This document shows positions 21,239-29,051 of a stretch of DNA of 33,319 bases, piece after piece. Location: assembly GCA_964547295.1 (NCBI GenBank), contig CAZJMH010000003.1, positions 1 to 33,319 of the forward strand, read 5' to 3'. Source of the DNA: CAYSLZ01 sp964547295. Lineage in GTDB: Bacteria > Patescibacteriota > Microgenomatia > UBA12405 > JAHJSD01. The stretch's first letter is position 1, and every line of letters starts with the position of its first letter. A program made the translations under genes and the position numbers. The notes under the pieces were generated by a model. It saw only the letters and a list, made by a program, of their open reading frames with translations. It made no database searches and was not told the origin of the DNA.

Positions 21239-22004
21239 GAGAACTTATTTTCTTATTTCTAGCTTATTTTTAACCATAGTCTTCTTTCTTCTAAGTTTGG
21301 TATCTTTTGAGTGGAAATATACAGTAATTATCGGATTTTCTATCGGAGTTAGCCTTTATCATGGAATTCTTTTTTTCAATATGGTCAAAAAAAAGCTTAA
21401 TCTTGTCTTTAGTTCTTTTTTACCTGCTCTATTTAGTTTAAGTATAAGTTTATTCAGGTTTTTATTTGCGGTAAGTTGGACTTGGCAAGTAGTATTAATT
21501 CTAGTTTTTCTTTTTGGAATTTATACTTTATTTTTAATGGAAAATGTATTCCTCGTTTCTACAGAAATAAAAGCAGTTCCTCTTTACCGAACAGCTAATA
21601 CAGTTAGTTTTTTAATGTCTCTAATAACTGCCTTTTTCATTTATGAAGTGCTTTTTTCTTTTCGGCTATCAGTTTGGCAAAATGGTTTAATTGTTTTTGG
21701 ATCCAGCCTGCCATTATTATTTCATTTTTTCTGGTCAACGACACTCATTTCACCATTTAAGGTAAATAAACTAATTTCATCGTTAATTTTCTCGTTAATA
21801 TTGGGAGAAGTTGCCCTAGCGATATCTTTTTTACCCCTGGGAACAACAAAATCAGCCCTTTATCTAACCAGCGTTTCTTATGTGTTTTTAGGTTTATCTC
21901 AGGCCTTTTGCCAGGAAAAATTATTTAAAGAAACAATAAGAGAATTTGTTTTAGTTGGCGTAGGCACATTTATAGCTCTGTTTTTAGTGACCAGCTGGCG
22001 TTAA
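21231..22004 (+). CDS. Polytopic membrane protein of unknown function
   Basis: This is a 257-residue, very hydrophobic protein with about eight predicted membrane spans (from ~5 to 250), rich in Phe, Leu and Ser, with few charges. No motif that I recognise. It overlaps yebC by 8 nt, so it is co-transcribed and coupled. In many bacteria yebC is followed by ruvC; here it is not. An unusually long gene-free stretch follows. Confidence 0.75.
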   Translation: MSKRTYFLISSLFLTIVFFLLSLVSFEWKYTVIIGFSIGVSLYHGILFFNMVKKKLNLVFSSFLPALFSLSISLFRFLFAVSWTWQVVLILVFLFGIYTLFLMENVFLVSTEIKAVPLYRTANTVSFLMSLITAFFIYEVLFSFRLSVWQNGLIVFGSSLPLLFHFFWSTTLISPFKVNKLISSLIFSLILGEVALAISFLPLGTTKSALYLTSVSYVFLGLSQAFCQEKLFKETIREFVLVGVGTFIALFLVTSWR

Positions 22005-22047
22005 GAGTAGGGAAGTGGTAGTAAAGCCTATAATAAAAGATAATAAT

Positions 22048-22087
22048 ATCCTATAATTTAAAATCACTCTAGTGAAAACTATAGGAT
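22048..22087. repeat. Nested hairpin ATCCTATA / TATAGGAT
   Basis: ATCCTATA (22048-22055) pairs with TATAGGAT (22080-22087), and inside them TCACT-CT-AGTGA (22064-22075) forms a second inverted repeat. It follows the membrane protein gene by ~44 nt and has no T-run of terminator type. Confidence 0.6.
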
Positions 22088-22645
22088 TGTTTTCACAGAT
22101 AGCAATTACTTAGTTGGTTTGCTAAATATACTTATTAAGCGAGGTTTATCCGATAGGAGTGATAAATTTAATAGTCAATATGTGGAAAACTAGTTTTTCT
22201 TCAAGACAAGTTAGTAGTGACTTTTTTTAGGCTTTTTTGTCGATTTTATTGGTTTTTTATGAACTTTTAATTTTATATTTTAATTAATAAGGTTACGTGC
22301 CTTACTCCTTTATATGGAGATATGTAAAAGAGAATAAATTTTAGTAGAGTCGCACAATGTTTCTTTTGCGACGCGATAATAAATAGAATAGGGAATGAAG
22401 CTAAAATTAAGATTTTTAATTTTTTTTAATTTTAATTTAGATTCTTATTTCTTAATATTATTATTTTATTTATAACTTTTAATTTCATCTTCTTTTTAGT
22501 TGAGTTTTCTAAATTTAATTTATATTTAACTCCTCAACCACTACTCTAATCAAAAAAATGTTCAAAAAATAAAAAGTTGATTGGTGATTGAGGCCCAACG
22601 TAGCTATGGACAATTAAAAACCGCTTAGAATGCCTCTAGTAAGTT

Positions 22646-22659
22646 TATTCCTAGGAATA
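22646..22659. repeat. 14-bp perfect palindrome TATTCCTAGGAATA
   Basis: Perfectly self-complementary, within the gene-free region, about 130 bp before the Xer promoter. Candidate protein-binding site; no function can be assigned. Confidence 0.6.
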
Positions 22660-22675
22660 GGAGAAAATGGATGAA

Positions 22676-22768
22676 AAGGCTAAAGACTAATAACCGATGA
22701 CTGATGATTAATGATTAGTGATTAGTGTTTAACTTCTAACTTCTTATTGCTAATTTTTAATTACTGCT
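22676..22768. repeat. Stutter repeat (GATGATTAATGATTAGTG type)
   Basis: A degenerate series of 7-9 base near-copies (GATGACTGATGATTAATG, ATTAGTGATTAGTG, AACTTCTAACTTCTT, ATTGCTAATTTTTAATTACTG). It begins with AAGGCTAAAG, similar to the other gene-end repeats. Confidence 0.6.
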
Positions 22769-22791
22769 ATCTCTTACAACGTCGCACAATC

Positions 22792-22820
22792 TTGACAGGA
22801 TATGGTAATTATGTTAACTT
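22792..22820 (+). promoter_or_regulatory. Promoter for the Xer-type recombinase gene
   Basis: Perfect TTGACA (22792-22797), a 17-bp spacer and TAACTT (22815-22820) with extended TG at 22812-22813. ATG follows 11 nt after the -10 box. Confidence 0.6.
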
Positions 22821-22831
22821 AAAATAACAAG

Positions 22832-23785
22832 ATGTCAAAAAATAAAAATCTCAATCTCTGGTCGTTGGTCAACCGTTTTTTAGACTCAATTGAAATTGAA
22901 CGAAATTGTTCTCCTTTAACAGTCAGAAATTATCGGCACTATTTAAAGCGTTTATATAATTTTCTAAAGGCACAGAAAAAAGACTTATCCCCTACTCTTT
23001 CTGATCTTACCATAAAAAATATACGGAAATTCCGTATCCATTTGGCAAGAATTAAGACTCGCAAAGGAACCTTTTTAAAGAAAAAAACTCAAGGTTATCA
23101 TATAATTGCTCTTAGGTCTTTTTTAAGTTGGCTAATAAAAAATAATTATAATGTTGTTGCTCCAGATAAAATAGATTTACCGAAAACAGATGAACGACAG
23201 GTAGATTTTCTTGATATTGATCAACTGAAAAAATTTTTAAATCAGCCGATTATATCGACAAAAATCGGATTGAGAGACAAGGCAATTTTAGAGACTTTAT
23301 TTTCTACTGGTCTTCGTGTAAGCGAATTAGTTCGACTAAATCGTGATGAAATAAACCTTAAAAGTCAAGAAGTGGGTGTTGTTGGTAAAGGCCAAAAAGC
23401 AAGAGTTGTTTTTCTTTCTGATCGAGCAGTCAAATGGCTGGATCGGTATTTGGTTTCTCGGGACGACCATTATGATCCTTTATTTATAAGATATTCTGGA
23501 AAAACTGGTCCTTCTATGGGAGATGAGGAAATGCGTTTGTCTGCACGGTCAGTTCAGCGTTTAGTTGAAAAATATCGTAAAAAAGCAAAAATTCCCGTTA
23601 AAGTAACTCCTCATGTTTTACGACACTCTTATGCCACTGATTTGCTTCGTCAGGGAGCTGATTTGCGTTCTGTTCAGGAACTGCTTGGACATAAAAATAT
23701 TTCCACCACTCAGATTTATACTCATGTTACTGATCGTCATTTGCATCAGACTCACAAAAAATATCACTCCGGCAATAAAAAATAA
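22832..23785 (+). CDS. XerC/XerD-type tyrosine recombinase
   Basis: This is a 317-residue protein. The N-terminal SAM-like DNA-binding domain (~10-105) has S-P-L-T-V-R-N-Y-R-H-Y-L. The catalytic domain (~125-305) carries Arg162 (T-G-L-R-V-S-E-L), Lys186 (G-K-G-Q-K-A-R), His261 and Arg264 (P-H-V-L-R-H-S-Y-A-T), His287 (L-L-G-H-K-N-I-S-T-T) and the nucleophile Tyr296 (I-Y-T-H-V). This fits a chromosome-dimer-resolving Xer protein rather than a phage integrase, but XerC, XerD or a single XerH/XerS-like role cannot be separated. It converges with gyrA, whose stop lies 2 nt away. Confidence 0.92.
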   Translation: MSKNKNLNLWSLVNRFLDSIEIERNCSPLTVRNYRHYLKRLYNFLKAQKKDLSPTLSDLTIKNIRKFRIHLARIKTRKGTFLKKKTQGYHIIALRSFLSWLIKNNYNVVAPDKIDLPKTDERQVDFLDIDQLKKFLNQPIISTKIGLRDKAILETLFSTGLRVSELVRLNRDEINLKSQEVGVVGKGQKARVVFLSDRAVKWLDRYLVSRDDHYDPLFIRYSGKTGPSMGDEEMRLSARSVQRLVEKYRKKAKIPVKVTPHVLRHSYATDLLRQGADLRSVQELLGHKNISTTQIYTHVTDRHLHQTHKKYHSGNKK

Positions 23786-23787
23786 GT

Positions 23788-26418
23788 CTATTTTTTTCCG
23801 TTGGATTGAAGGCAGGCCATGGCGGCTACAGTTTCTGATTTATCTTTAAATCTCATTAGAATCACTCCCTGCGTTGTTCTTCCTAATACTGGAATATTTT
23901 TTAGCGGCAGTTTAATGATTTTTCCTTTTTTGGAAGTTAGGACAATTTTTTCTGTATTTTGGTCAACAATTTGAGCTGTAGCCACCAAACCAGTTTTTTT
24001 ACTAATATTTGCCACTTTTACACCAACACCAGCACGTTTCTGGAGTGGATATTTATAAGCATCGGTCCGTTTGCCCAAACCTTTTTCAGCTATTACTAAT
24101 AAATGGCGGAATACCTTTCTTCTTTTATCTTCTGGGACTGGTTTTTTTGATGGAATAGTATCCATCGAGATAACCTGATCGCCTTTTTTAAGGTCAATAC
24201 CTTTTACACCCTGGGCGTTTCGGCCCATAGCGCGAACTTGAGTTTCTTTAAAGCGAATACTTTTTCCTTTTTTAGTGACAATAAATACATTTTTTTTGCC
24301 GTCAGTTAATTTAGCTCCAACAAGTTGGTCATTATTTTTAAGACCAATAGCTATAATGCCATTTTTTCTGATATTATCGAATTTCTCTATTTTTGTCCGT
24401 TTAACTTGGCCTTGAACTGTAGCCAGAAAGACAAATTTTTCATCATCTGTTTTTTGGGCTGAACGTTTTAAGATTGCCTGTATTTGTTCTCCTTGCTCAA
24501 TGTTAATTAAATTAATAATCGCTTGTCCTTTTGACTTTTTGGATCCTTCGGCAATTTCCCAAACTCTCTTTTCATAAACTTTACCCTGGTCAGTGAAAAA
24601 ATAAAGAATGTCATGAGTAGTGCAGGAGATTAAATTGTCAATTATATCCTCTTCTTTTGTCGTCATTCCCTGAACACCTTTGCCACCTCGCCTTTGGCTA
24701 CGATATGTTCCCCGGTTAACCCGCTTAATATAACCAGTTTTGGTAATCGTCACAATTACTTCCTCTTTGGCAACCAAATCTTCTTCGTTTAATTCTCCAA
24801 TTTTTCTTTTATAAACTTTAGTTTTCCTTTGATCACCATATTTTTCTTTTATTTCTTCAAGTTCTAATTTGATTTTTTTAATCATTACTTTTGGCTGGGT
24901 GAGTAATTTTTTTAATTTTTCTAATTTTGTTTTGATTTCTTCGTATTCAGCCTCAATTTTTTGTCTTTCTAAAGCAGCTAGTCGCTTTAACTGCATATCT
25001 AGAATTGCTTGCGATTGAATATCAGTCAGGTCAAATTTAGTCATTAAATTTTCTTTGGCAACGTTAGCATCTTTAGATTTTTTAATTGTTTCAATAACTT
25101 CATCAAGGTTATCCAAAGCAATTTTTAGACCTTCTAAAATATGGGCCCGAAATTTTGCTTCTCGGAAAAGATAAAGGGTTCTTCTTCTAATAATTTCATG
25201 GCGGTGGCGGATAAAAAGAAGAAGAATTTGTCTTAAATTTAATGTTTGGGGAACCCCATCAACTAAAGCAACAATATTAGCCGGATAATTTTTTTGCAGA
25301 TTAGTGTATTTATATAGTTTATTAAGGATCGATTTTGGTCTGGCAGTTCTTTTTAATTCAACTACTACCCGGATACCTCGACGGTCAGATTCGTCTCTTA
25401 AGTCGGAAATACCAGTTATTTTTTCATCTTTAGCCAGCTTAGCAATTTTAGCAACTAAACGGGCTTTATTTACCTGGTAAGGCAATTCAGAAATAATAAT
25501 GTTATGTTTGCCCATTTTTCCTTCTTTAATTTCAGCTACGCCGCGCATTAGAATTTTTCCTTTTCCAGTAGTATAAGTTTTGTTTATTGATTCTTGATCA
25601 TATATTTGACCTCCGGTTGGAAAATCAGGCCCCTTAATAAATTTTAATAACTCTGTGCTTGAAGATTTTGATTCAAATTCAAATTGCCAACCAGCCAATT
25701 TATTGACTTCTTCCATAATTACTTCTTGGGCAGACGTTTTTTCTTTCTTGGTTAATTTTTTAAACTCAATTTCTTCGGATTCTTTTTTTTCAAGCTTTCC
25801 CTGGTCAACCATATGAGTTATAGCGTTGATAACTTCGGTCAAATTATGCGGCGGTATTTTTGTTGCCATACCAACAGCAATACCGTCACCTCCGTTGAGA
25901 AGCAGATTTGGTATTCTAGTAGGCAAAACTACTGGTTCTTTTAAAGTCCGGTCAAAATTATCAACAAAATCAACTGTTTCTTTATTTATATCCCGAAGCA
26001 TTTCCTGGGCAATTTTTGCCATTTTTGCTTCTGTATACCGCATTGCTGCAGGTGGGTCGCCGTCAATTGAACCAAAGTTTCCTTGTCCGTTAACAAGAGG
26101 GTATCTCATTGAAAAAACTTGAGCCATATGGACTAGGGCCCCATAGCTGGAACTGTCTCCGTGCGGATGATATTTGCCTAAAACTTCACCTACTATTTTT
26201 GCTGATTTACTGTGGCTTCCGCCGCTGGTTAAACCCATTTGGTGCATTGCATACAAGATTCTTCTTTGGACCGGCTTTAAACCGTCTCGAACATCAGGTA
26301 AGGCACGGGAGACAATAACGCTCATTGCGTAGTCTAAATACGCTTGGCGCATTTCGTCGGTAATTTTTACTGTTTTTATCTCATCCGCCTTTTTAATTAT
26401 TTTTTTCTTTTTAGCCAT
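23788..26418 (-). CDS. gyrA: DNA gyrase subunit A
   Basis: This is an 876-residue protein. The breakage-reunion domain has active Tyr128 (A-A-M-R-Y-T-E), and the quinolone-determining region reads H-P-H-G-D-S-S-S-Y-G (Ser89 and Gly93 correspond to E. coli Ser83 and Asp87). About 40 extra charged residues (around 215-255) are inserted before the L-L-K-F-I-K-G-P-D-F-P-T-G-G segment. The C-terminal beta-pinwheel contains the GyrA box Q-R-R-G-G-K-G, which marks gyrase rather than topoisomerase IV. With GyrB it introduces negative supercoils. It overlaps ppa by 22 nt; the operon is gyrB-ppa-gyrA. Confidence 0.97.
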   Translation of the reverse strand: MAKKKKIIKKADEIKTVKITDEMRQAYLDYAMSVIVSRALPDVRDGLKPVQRRILYAMHQMGLTSGGSHSKSAKIVGEVLGKYHPHGDSSSYGALVHMAQVFSMRYPLVNGQGNFGSIDGDPPAAMRYTEAKMAKIAQEMLRDINKETVDFVDNFDRTLKEPVVLPTRIPNLLLNGGDGIAVGMATKIPPHNLTEVINAITHMVDQGKLEKKESEEIEFKKLTKKEKTSAQEVIMEEVNKLAGWQFEFESKSSSTELLKFIKGPDFPTGGQIYDQESINKTYTTGKGKILMRGVAEIKEGKMGKHNIIISELPYQVNKARLVAKIAKLAKDEKITGISDLRDESDRRGIRVVVELKRTARPKSILNKLYKYTNLQKNYPANIVALVDGVPQTLNLRQILLLFIRHRHEIIRRRTLYLFREAKFRAHILEGLKIALDNLDEVIETIKKSKDANVAKENLMTKFDLTDIQSQAILDMQLKRLAALERQKIEAEYEEIKTKLEKLKKLLTQPKVMIKKIKLELEEIKEKYGDQRKTKVYKRKIGELNEEDLVAKEEVIVTITKTGYIKRVNRGTYRSQRRGGKGVQGMTTKEEDIIDNLISCTTHDILYFFTDQGKVYEKRVWEIAEGSKKSKGQAIINLINIEQGEQIQAILKRSAQKTDDEKFVFLATVQGQVKRTKIEKFDNIRKNGIIAIGLKNNDQLVGAKLTDGKKNVFIVTKKGKSIRFKETQVRAMGRNAQGVKGIDLKKGDQVISMDTIPSKKPVPEDKRRKVFRHLLVIAEKGLGKRTDAYKYPLQKRAGVGVKVANISKKTGLVATAQIVDQNTEKIVLTSKKGKIIKLPLKNIPVLGRTTQGVILMRFKDKSETVAAMACLQSNGKK

Positions 26419-26921
26419 CGTTTTTCACTTTCTTTAATTATTTGGTGGGCTTCTTTTTTATCTAACCACTCCCCTACGCTTATTTGTTTAGTTACTTCTA
26501 AATTTGCGTAACTTTCCCAAAAATCTGCTATTTCTTCCCGGACAGCAGAACTAAGGTCTTCTAAATTTTGATAATCATCCATTCTTGGGTCGTTTTCTCC
26601 AACGGCAATTATTTTTGTATCTCTTTCGCCGGTATCAGTAATTTCTAAACCGCCAATAACCCGTGAACGAATTAAACAACCTGGTATTGTTGGAGATGAA
26701 ACAAAAACCATAATGTCTAACGGGTCATTATCTTCGGCTAAAGTTGAAGGAATATAGCCGTATTCTGTTGGATAAAAAACTGATCCTGGTAATACCCGGT
26801 CTAAAATTAGTTGATTCATTTGGTGGTCAAACTCATACTTGTTTGTTCCTCCCTTAGGTATTTCAACTAAGCAATAAACTATTTCGGGTGATTTTGGTCC
26901 ACTAGGTATTTTTTTATTCAT
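26397..26921 (-). CDS. ppa: Inorganic pyrophosphatase (family I)
   Basis: This is a 174-residue soluble enzyme hydrolysing pyrophosphate to phosphate. It has the family I motifs E-I-P-K-G, N-K-Y-E-F, Y-G-Y-I-P-S-T, the metal-binding signature E-D-N-D-P-L-D-I-M-V, and D-P-R-M-D-D-Y. Length matches (~170-180). It lies between gyrB and gyrA, overlapping gyrA by 22 nt and 33 nt after gyrB, so it is co-transcribed with gyrase. This neighbourhood is not the common one. Confidence 0.97.
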   Translation of the reverse strand: MNKKIPSGPKSPEIVYCLVEIPKGGTNKYEFDHQMNQLILDRVLPGSVFYPTEYGYIPSTLAEDNDPLDIMVFVSSPTIPGCLIRSRVIGGLEITDTGERDTKIIAVGENDPRMDDYQNLEDLSSAVREEIADFWESYANLEVTKQISVGEWLDKKEAHQIIKESEKRWLKRKK

Positions 26922-26954
26922 GTTACTTATATTTTTATTTTAATTTTTAATTTT

Positions 26955-28916
26955 TTATATATCCAAGGTTGCCATTTTAGCATGGGTTTGAATAAAGTGT
27001 CTTCGGGGAGGCACTTTTTTACCCATTAAAATTGAAAAAGTTTCGTCTGCATTTTCAGCATTTTCAATTTGAATTAATTTTAAAATTCTATTTTCAGGGT
27101 TCATTGTTGTCTCCCATAGTTGTTCCGGGTTCATTTCACCTAAACCTTTATAACGCTGGATAGTTATATTCTTATAATCCTTACTGTATTTACTAATAAA
27201 CTTGTCTTTTTCTTTTTCTGAATAGGCATATTGCTCATTTTTACCGGCTTTAACTTTAAACAGAGGAGGTTGGGCGATAAAAAGATTGCCTTGTTCTATT
27301 ACTTCAGGCAGATATCTGAAGAAAAAAGTTAATAACAGTGTGGCGATATGAGCTCCGTCAACATCAGCATCAGTCATAATAATAATCCGATGGTAGCGGA
27401 GGTTGTCCATTTCAATTTCATCGCCAATGCCGACACCTAAAGCCACAATTAGGTCTTTTAATTCTGCAAATTCGACAATTTTATCAAGTGGCGCTTTTTC
27501 TGTATTTAAAACTTTTCCCCGAAGCGGTAAAATAGCTTGAAATTTTCTGTCTCTGCCCTGTTTAGCAGAACCACCAGCAGAGTCGCCCTCAACAATAAAT
27601 AATTCTGATTTTTTCGGCTCTTTTGTTTGACAGTCGGCTAGTTTACCGGGTAGACCTAGTGAATCAAAAATTCCTTTTCTTGAAATTGCGTCTCTGGCTG
27701 CTTTAGCCGCCTTTCTTGATCGGACAGTAAGCATTATTTTTTCCATAATTGAATTTACTTCTGATGGGTGTTCTTCAAAATATGTTTCTAAACCTTCACG
27801 GGCAATTTTGGCTACAATTGGACGAACCTCGCTGTTACCCAGTTTGCCTTTAGTTTGGCCCTCAAATTGAAGGTCTTTTGAGGGCATTTTAATTGAAATA
27901 ATAGCAGTTAGTCCCTCTCGGGTATCTCTGCCTCTGATAGTTCCGTTTTTTATTTTTTTTAGCAAGCCGTTTTTTTCAGCATATTTTTTGATTGATCGGG
28001 TTAAGGCGCTTTTAAATCCAGATTCATGGGTTCCCCCTTCTTGTGTATTAATTACATTAACATAAGAAACTATATTAGTTCTTTGGCTGTCAGTATATTG
28101 AAGGGCAATTTCTACCTCTTTGTCTTCAACCTGGCCTTGAATATGAATAGGTTGATGAAATGTGTCTTTGCCTTGGTTCAACTTATCAATAAGAGACCGA
28201 ATACCGCCCTCAAAATAAAAATGATATTGTCTATTTTTAATTTTATTATCAAAATGGAAAAAAAGACCAGAAATCAAAAAAGCTCGGTCACGAAGTGAGT
28301 TTTTAATGGTTTTTGGGTTAAACTCAGTTGTTTCCTTAAATATTTCCGGATCAGGTTTAAATCTAACAATTGTTCCTGTTTTATTGTTTTTAAGTAGCTT
28401 TTTTGTTTCTGGAAACTGGCTTTGAGAGATTTCTTTTACTTTTGTTTGAGGATTTCCACGCTTATATTTTTGAGAATAAATTTTGCCTTCCCGATGGACT
28501 TCAACTGTCATTGATGAAGACAGCGCGTTAACAACACTTGAACCAACGCCGTGCAACCCGCCGGAAATTTTATAAGCTTCACCGTCAAATTTTCCGCCGG
28601 CGTGAAGTTTGGTCATCACTATTTCTAGTGTTGATTTTTTGTATTTTGGGTGCTGGTCAACTGGGATACCTCGGCCGTCATCAATTACGGTAATTGACTG
28701 GTCTTCATTTAAAATCACCCAAACATTGTTAGCCGCACCGGCTAATGCTTCGTCAATTGCGTTGTCAACAATTTCATAAACACAATGGTGTAGCCCGGTT
28801 TCATTAGTTGAACCAATATACATTGCCGGTCGCTTTCTGACCGGCGCTAAACCTTCTAAAACAACAATTTGTTCGCCAGTATATTTCTCAATATTATTTT
28901 TCTTTTTTTTAGCCAT
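26955..28916 (-). CDS. gyrB: DNA gyrase subunit B
   Basis: This is a 653-residue protein. The GHKL ATPase motifs are E-I-V-D-N-A-I-D-E-A, D-D-G-R-G-I-P and G-G-L-H-G-V-G-S-S-V-V-N-A-L. The transducer follows, and the TOPRIM domain has E-G-D-S-A-G-G-S-A, P-L-R-G-K-V-L-N and D-A-D-V-D-G-A-H-I. The tail (G-L-G-E-M-N-P-E-Q-L-W-E-T-T) is normal. It provides the ATP-driven part of gyrase. The upstream leader contains a strong promoter and an intrinsic terminator, so transcription may be attenuated. Confidence 0.97.
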   Translation of the reverse strand: MAKKKKNNIEKYTGEQIVVLEGLAPVRKRPAMYIGSTNETGLHHCVYEIVDNAIDEALAGAANNVWVILNEDQSITVIDDGRGIPVDQHPKYKKSTLEIVMTKLHAGGKFDGEAYKISGGLHGVGSSVVNALSSSMTVEVHREGKIYSQKYKRGNPQTKVKEISQSQFPETKKLLKNNKTGTIVRFKPDPEIFKETTEFNPKTIKNSLRDRAFLISGLFFHFDNKIKNRQYHFYFEGGIRSLIDKLNQGKDTFHQPIHIQGQVEDKEVEIALQYTDSQRTNIVSYVNVINTQEGGTHESGFKSALTRSIKKYAEKNGLLKKIKNGTIRGRDTREGLTAIISIKMPSKDLQFEGQTKGKLGNSEVRPIVAKIAREGLETYFEEHPSEVNSIMEKIMLTVRSRKAAKAARDAISRKGIFDSLGLPGKLADCQTKEPKKSELFIVEGDSAGGSAKQGRDRKFQAILPLRGKVLNTEKAPLDKIVEFAELKDLIVALGVGIGDEIEMDNLRYHRIIIMTDADVDGAHIATLLLTFFFRYLPEVIEQGNLFIAQPPLFKVKAGKNEQYAYSEKEKDKFISKYSKDYKNITIQRYKGLGEMNPEQLWETTMNPENRILKLIQIENAENADETFSILMGKKVPPRRHFIQTHAKMATLDI

Positions 28917-28936
28917 GTTTACAAGTTATTGGGAGC

Positions 28937-28962
28937 AAAAAAAAATTCTGCACAGCAGAATT
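28937..28962 (-). terminator. Intrinsic terminator in the gyrB leader
   Basis: On the minus strand AATTCTGC-TGT-GCAGAATT forms a perfect 8-bp stem with a 3-nt loop (28944-28962), followed by a run of T (plus-strand A at 28937-28945). It lies between the promoter at 29006-29034 and the gyrB ATG at 28916. It may end the upstream tyrS-led transcript, end a short RNA, or act as an attenuator. Confidence 0.85.
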
Positions 28963-29005
28963 CCTGCAGTTTACAATAAGCAGGTCAGCTCATATCTCCT
29001 ATTCC

Positions 29006-29034
29006 ATTATAGAATATTTATTTAAAGTGTTCAA
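29006..29034 (-). promoter_or_regulatory. Sigma70-type promoter upstream of the gyrB leader
   Basis: Minus-strand TTGAAC (29034-29029), a 17-bp spacer and perfect TATAAT (29011-29006). The start would be near 28999, giving a leader of about 83 nt to the gyrB ATG, with the terminator inside it. Confidence 0.75.
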
Positions 29035-29051
29035 GCTGAATAAAACTCCTA

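Larger units (their letters stand above)
22349..22790. repeat. Two direct copies of GTCGCACAAT
   Basis: Copies lie at 22349-22358 and 22781-22790. The second abuts the -35 box of the Xer promoter. The first also forms an inverted repeat with TTGCGAC at about 22367-22373. Confidence 0.55.
22005..22831. other. 827-bp AT-rich gene-free region upstream of the Xer recombinase gene
   Basis: No credible gene on either strand. It holds a hairpin at 22048-22087; a 12-bp palindrome AAAACTAGTTTT (22186-22197) next to TGTGGAAAA (DnaA-box-like on the minus strand); two copies of GTCGCACAAT (22349-22358, 22781-22790); a nearly pure A/T stretch around 22405-22500; a 14-bp palindrome (22646-22659); a stutter repeat (22676-22768); and the Xer promoter. 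It is by far the longest gap in the window and lies where plus-strand genes to the left meet minus-strand genes to the right. Confidence 0.85.

Noticed and set aside
22085..22195. DnaA-box-like sequences (TGTGGAAAA at 22181, GTTTTCACA at 22089) suggesting oriC
   Set aside because: Only two imperfect boxes, no dnaA or dnaN nearby, and genes point toward this region instead of away from it.
22676..22768. Stutter repeat as a CRISPR array
   Set aside because: Units are only 7-9 bases, degenerate and without spacers, and there are no cas genes nearby.
22800..22825. TTATGTTAACT near the xer promoter resembles the XerD arm of E. coli dif
   Set aside because: The left arm and 6-bp centre do not match any dif pattern I know, and the same string occurs at 15954 inside a gene start. 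Probably chance in AT-rich DNA.
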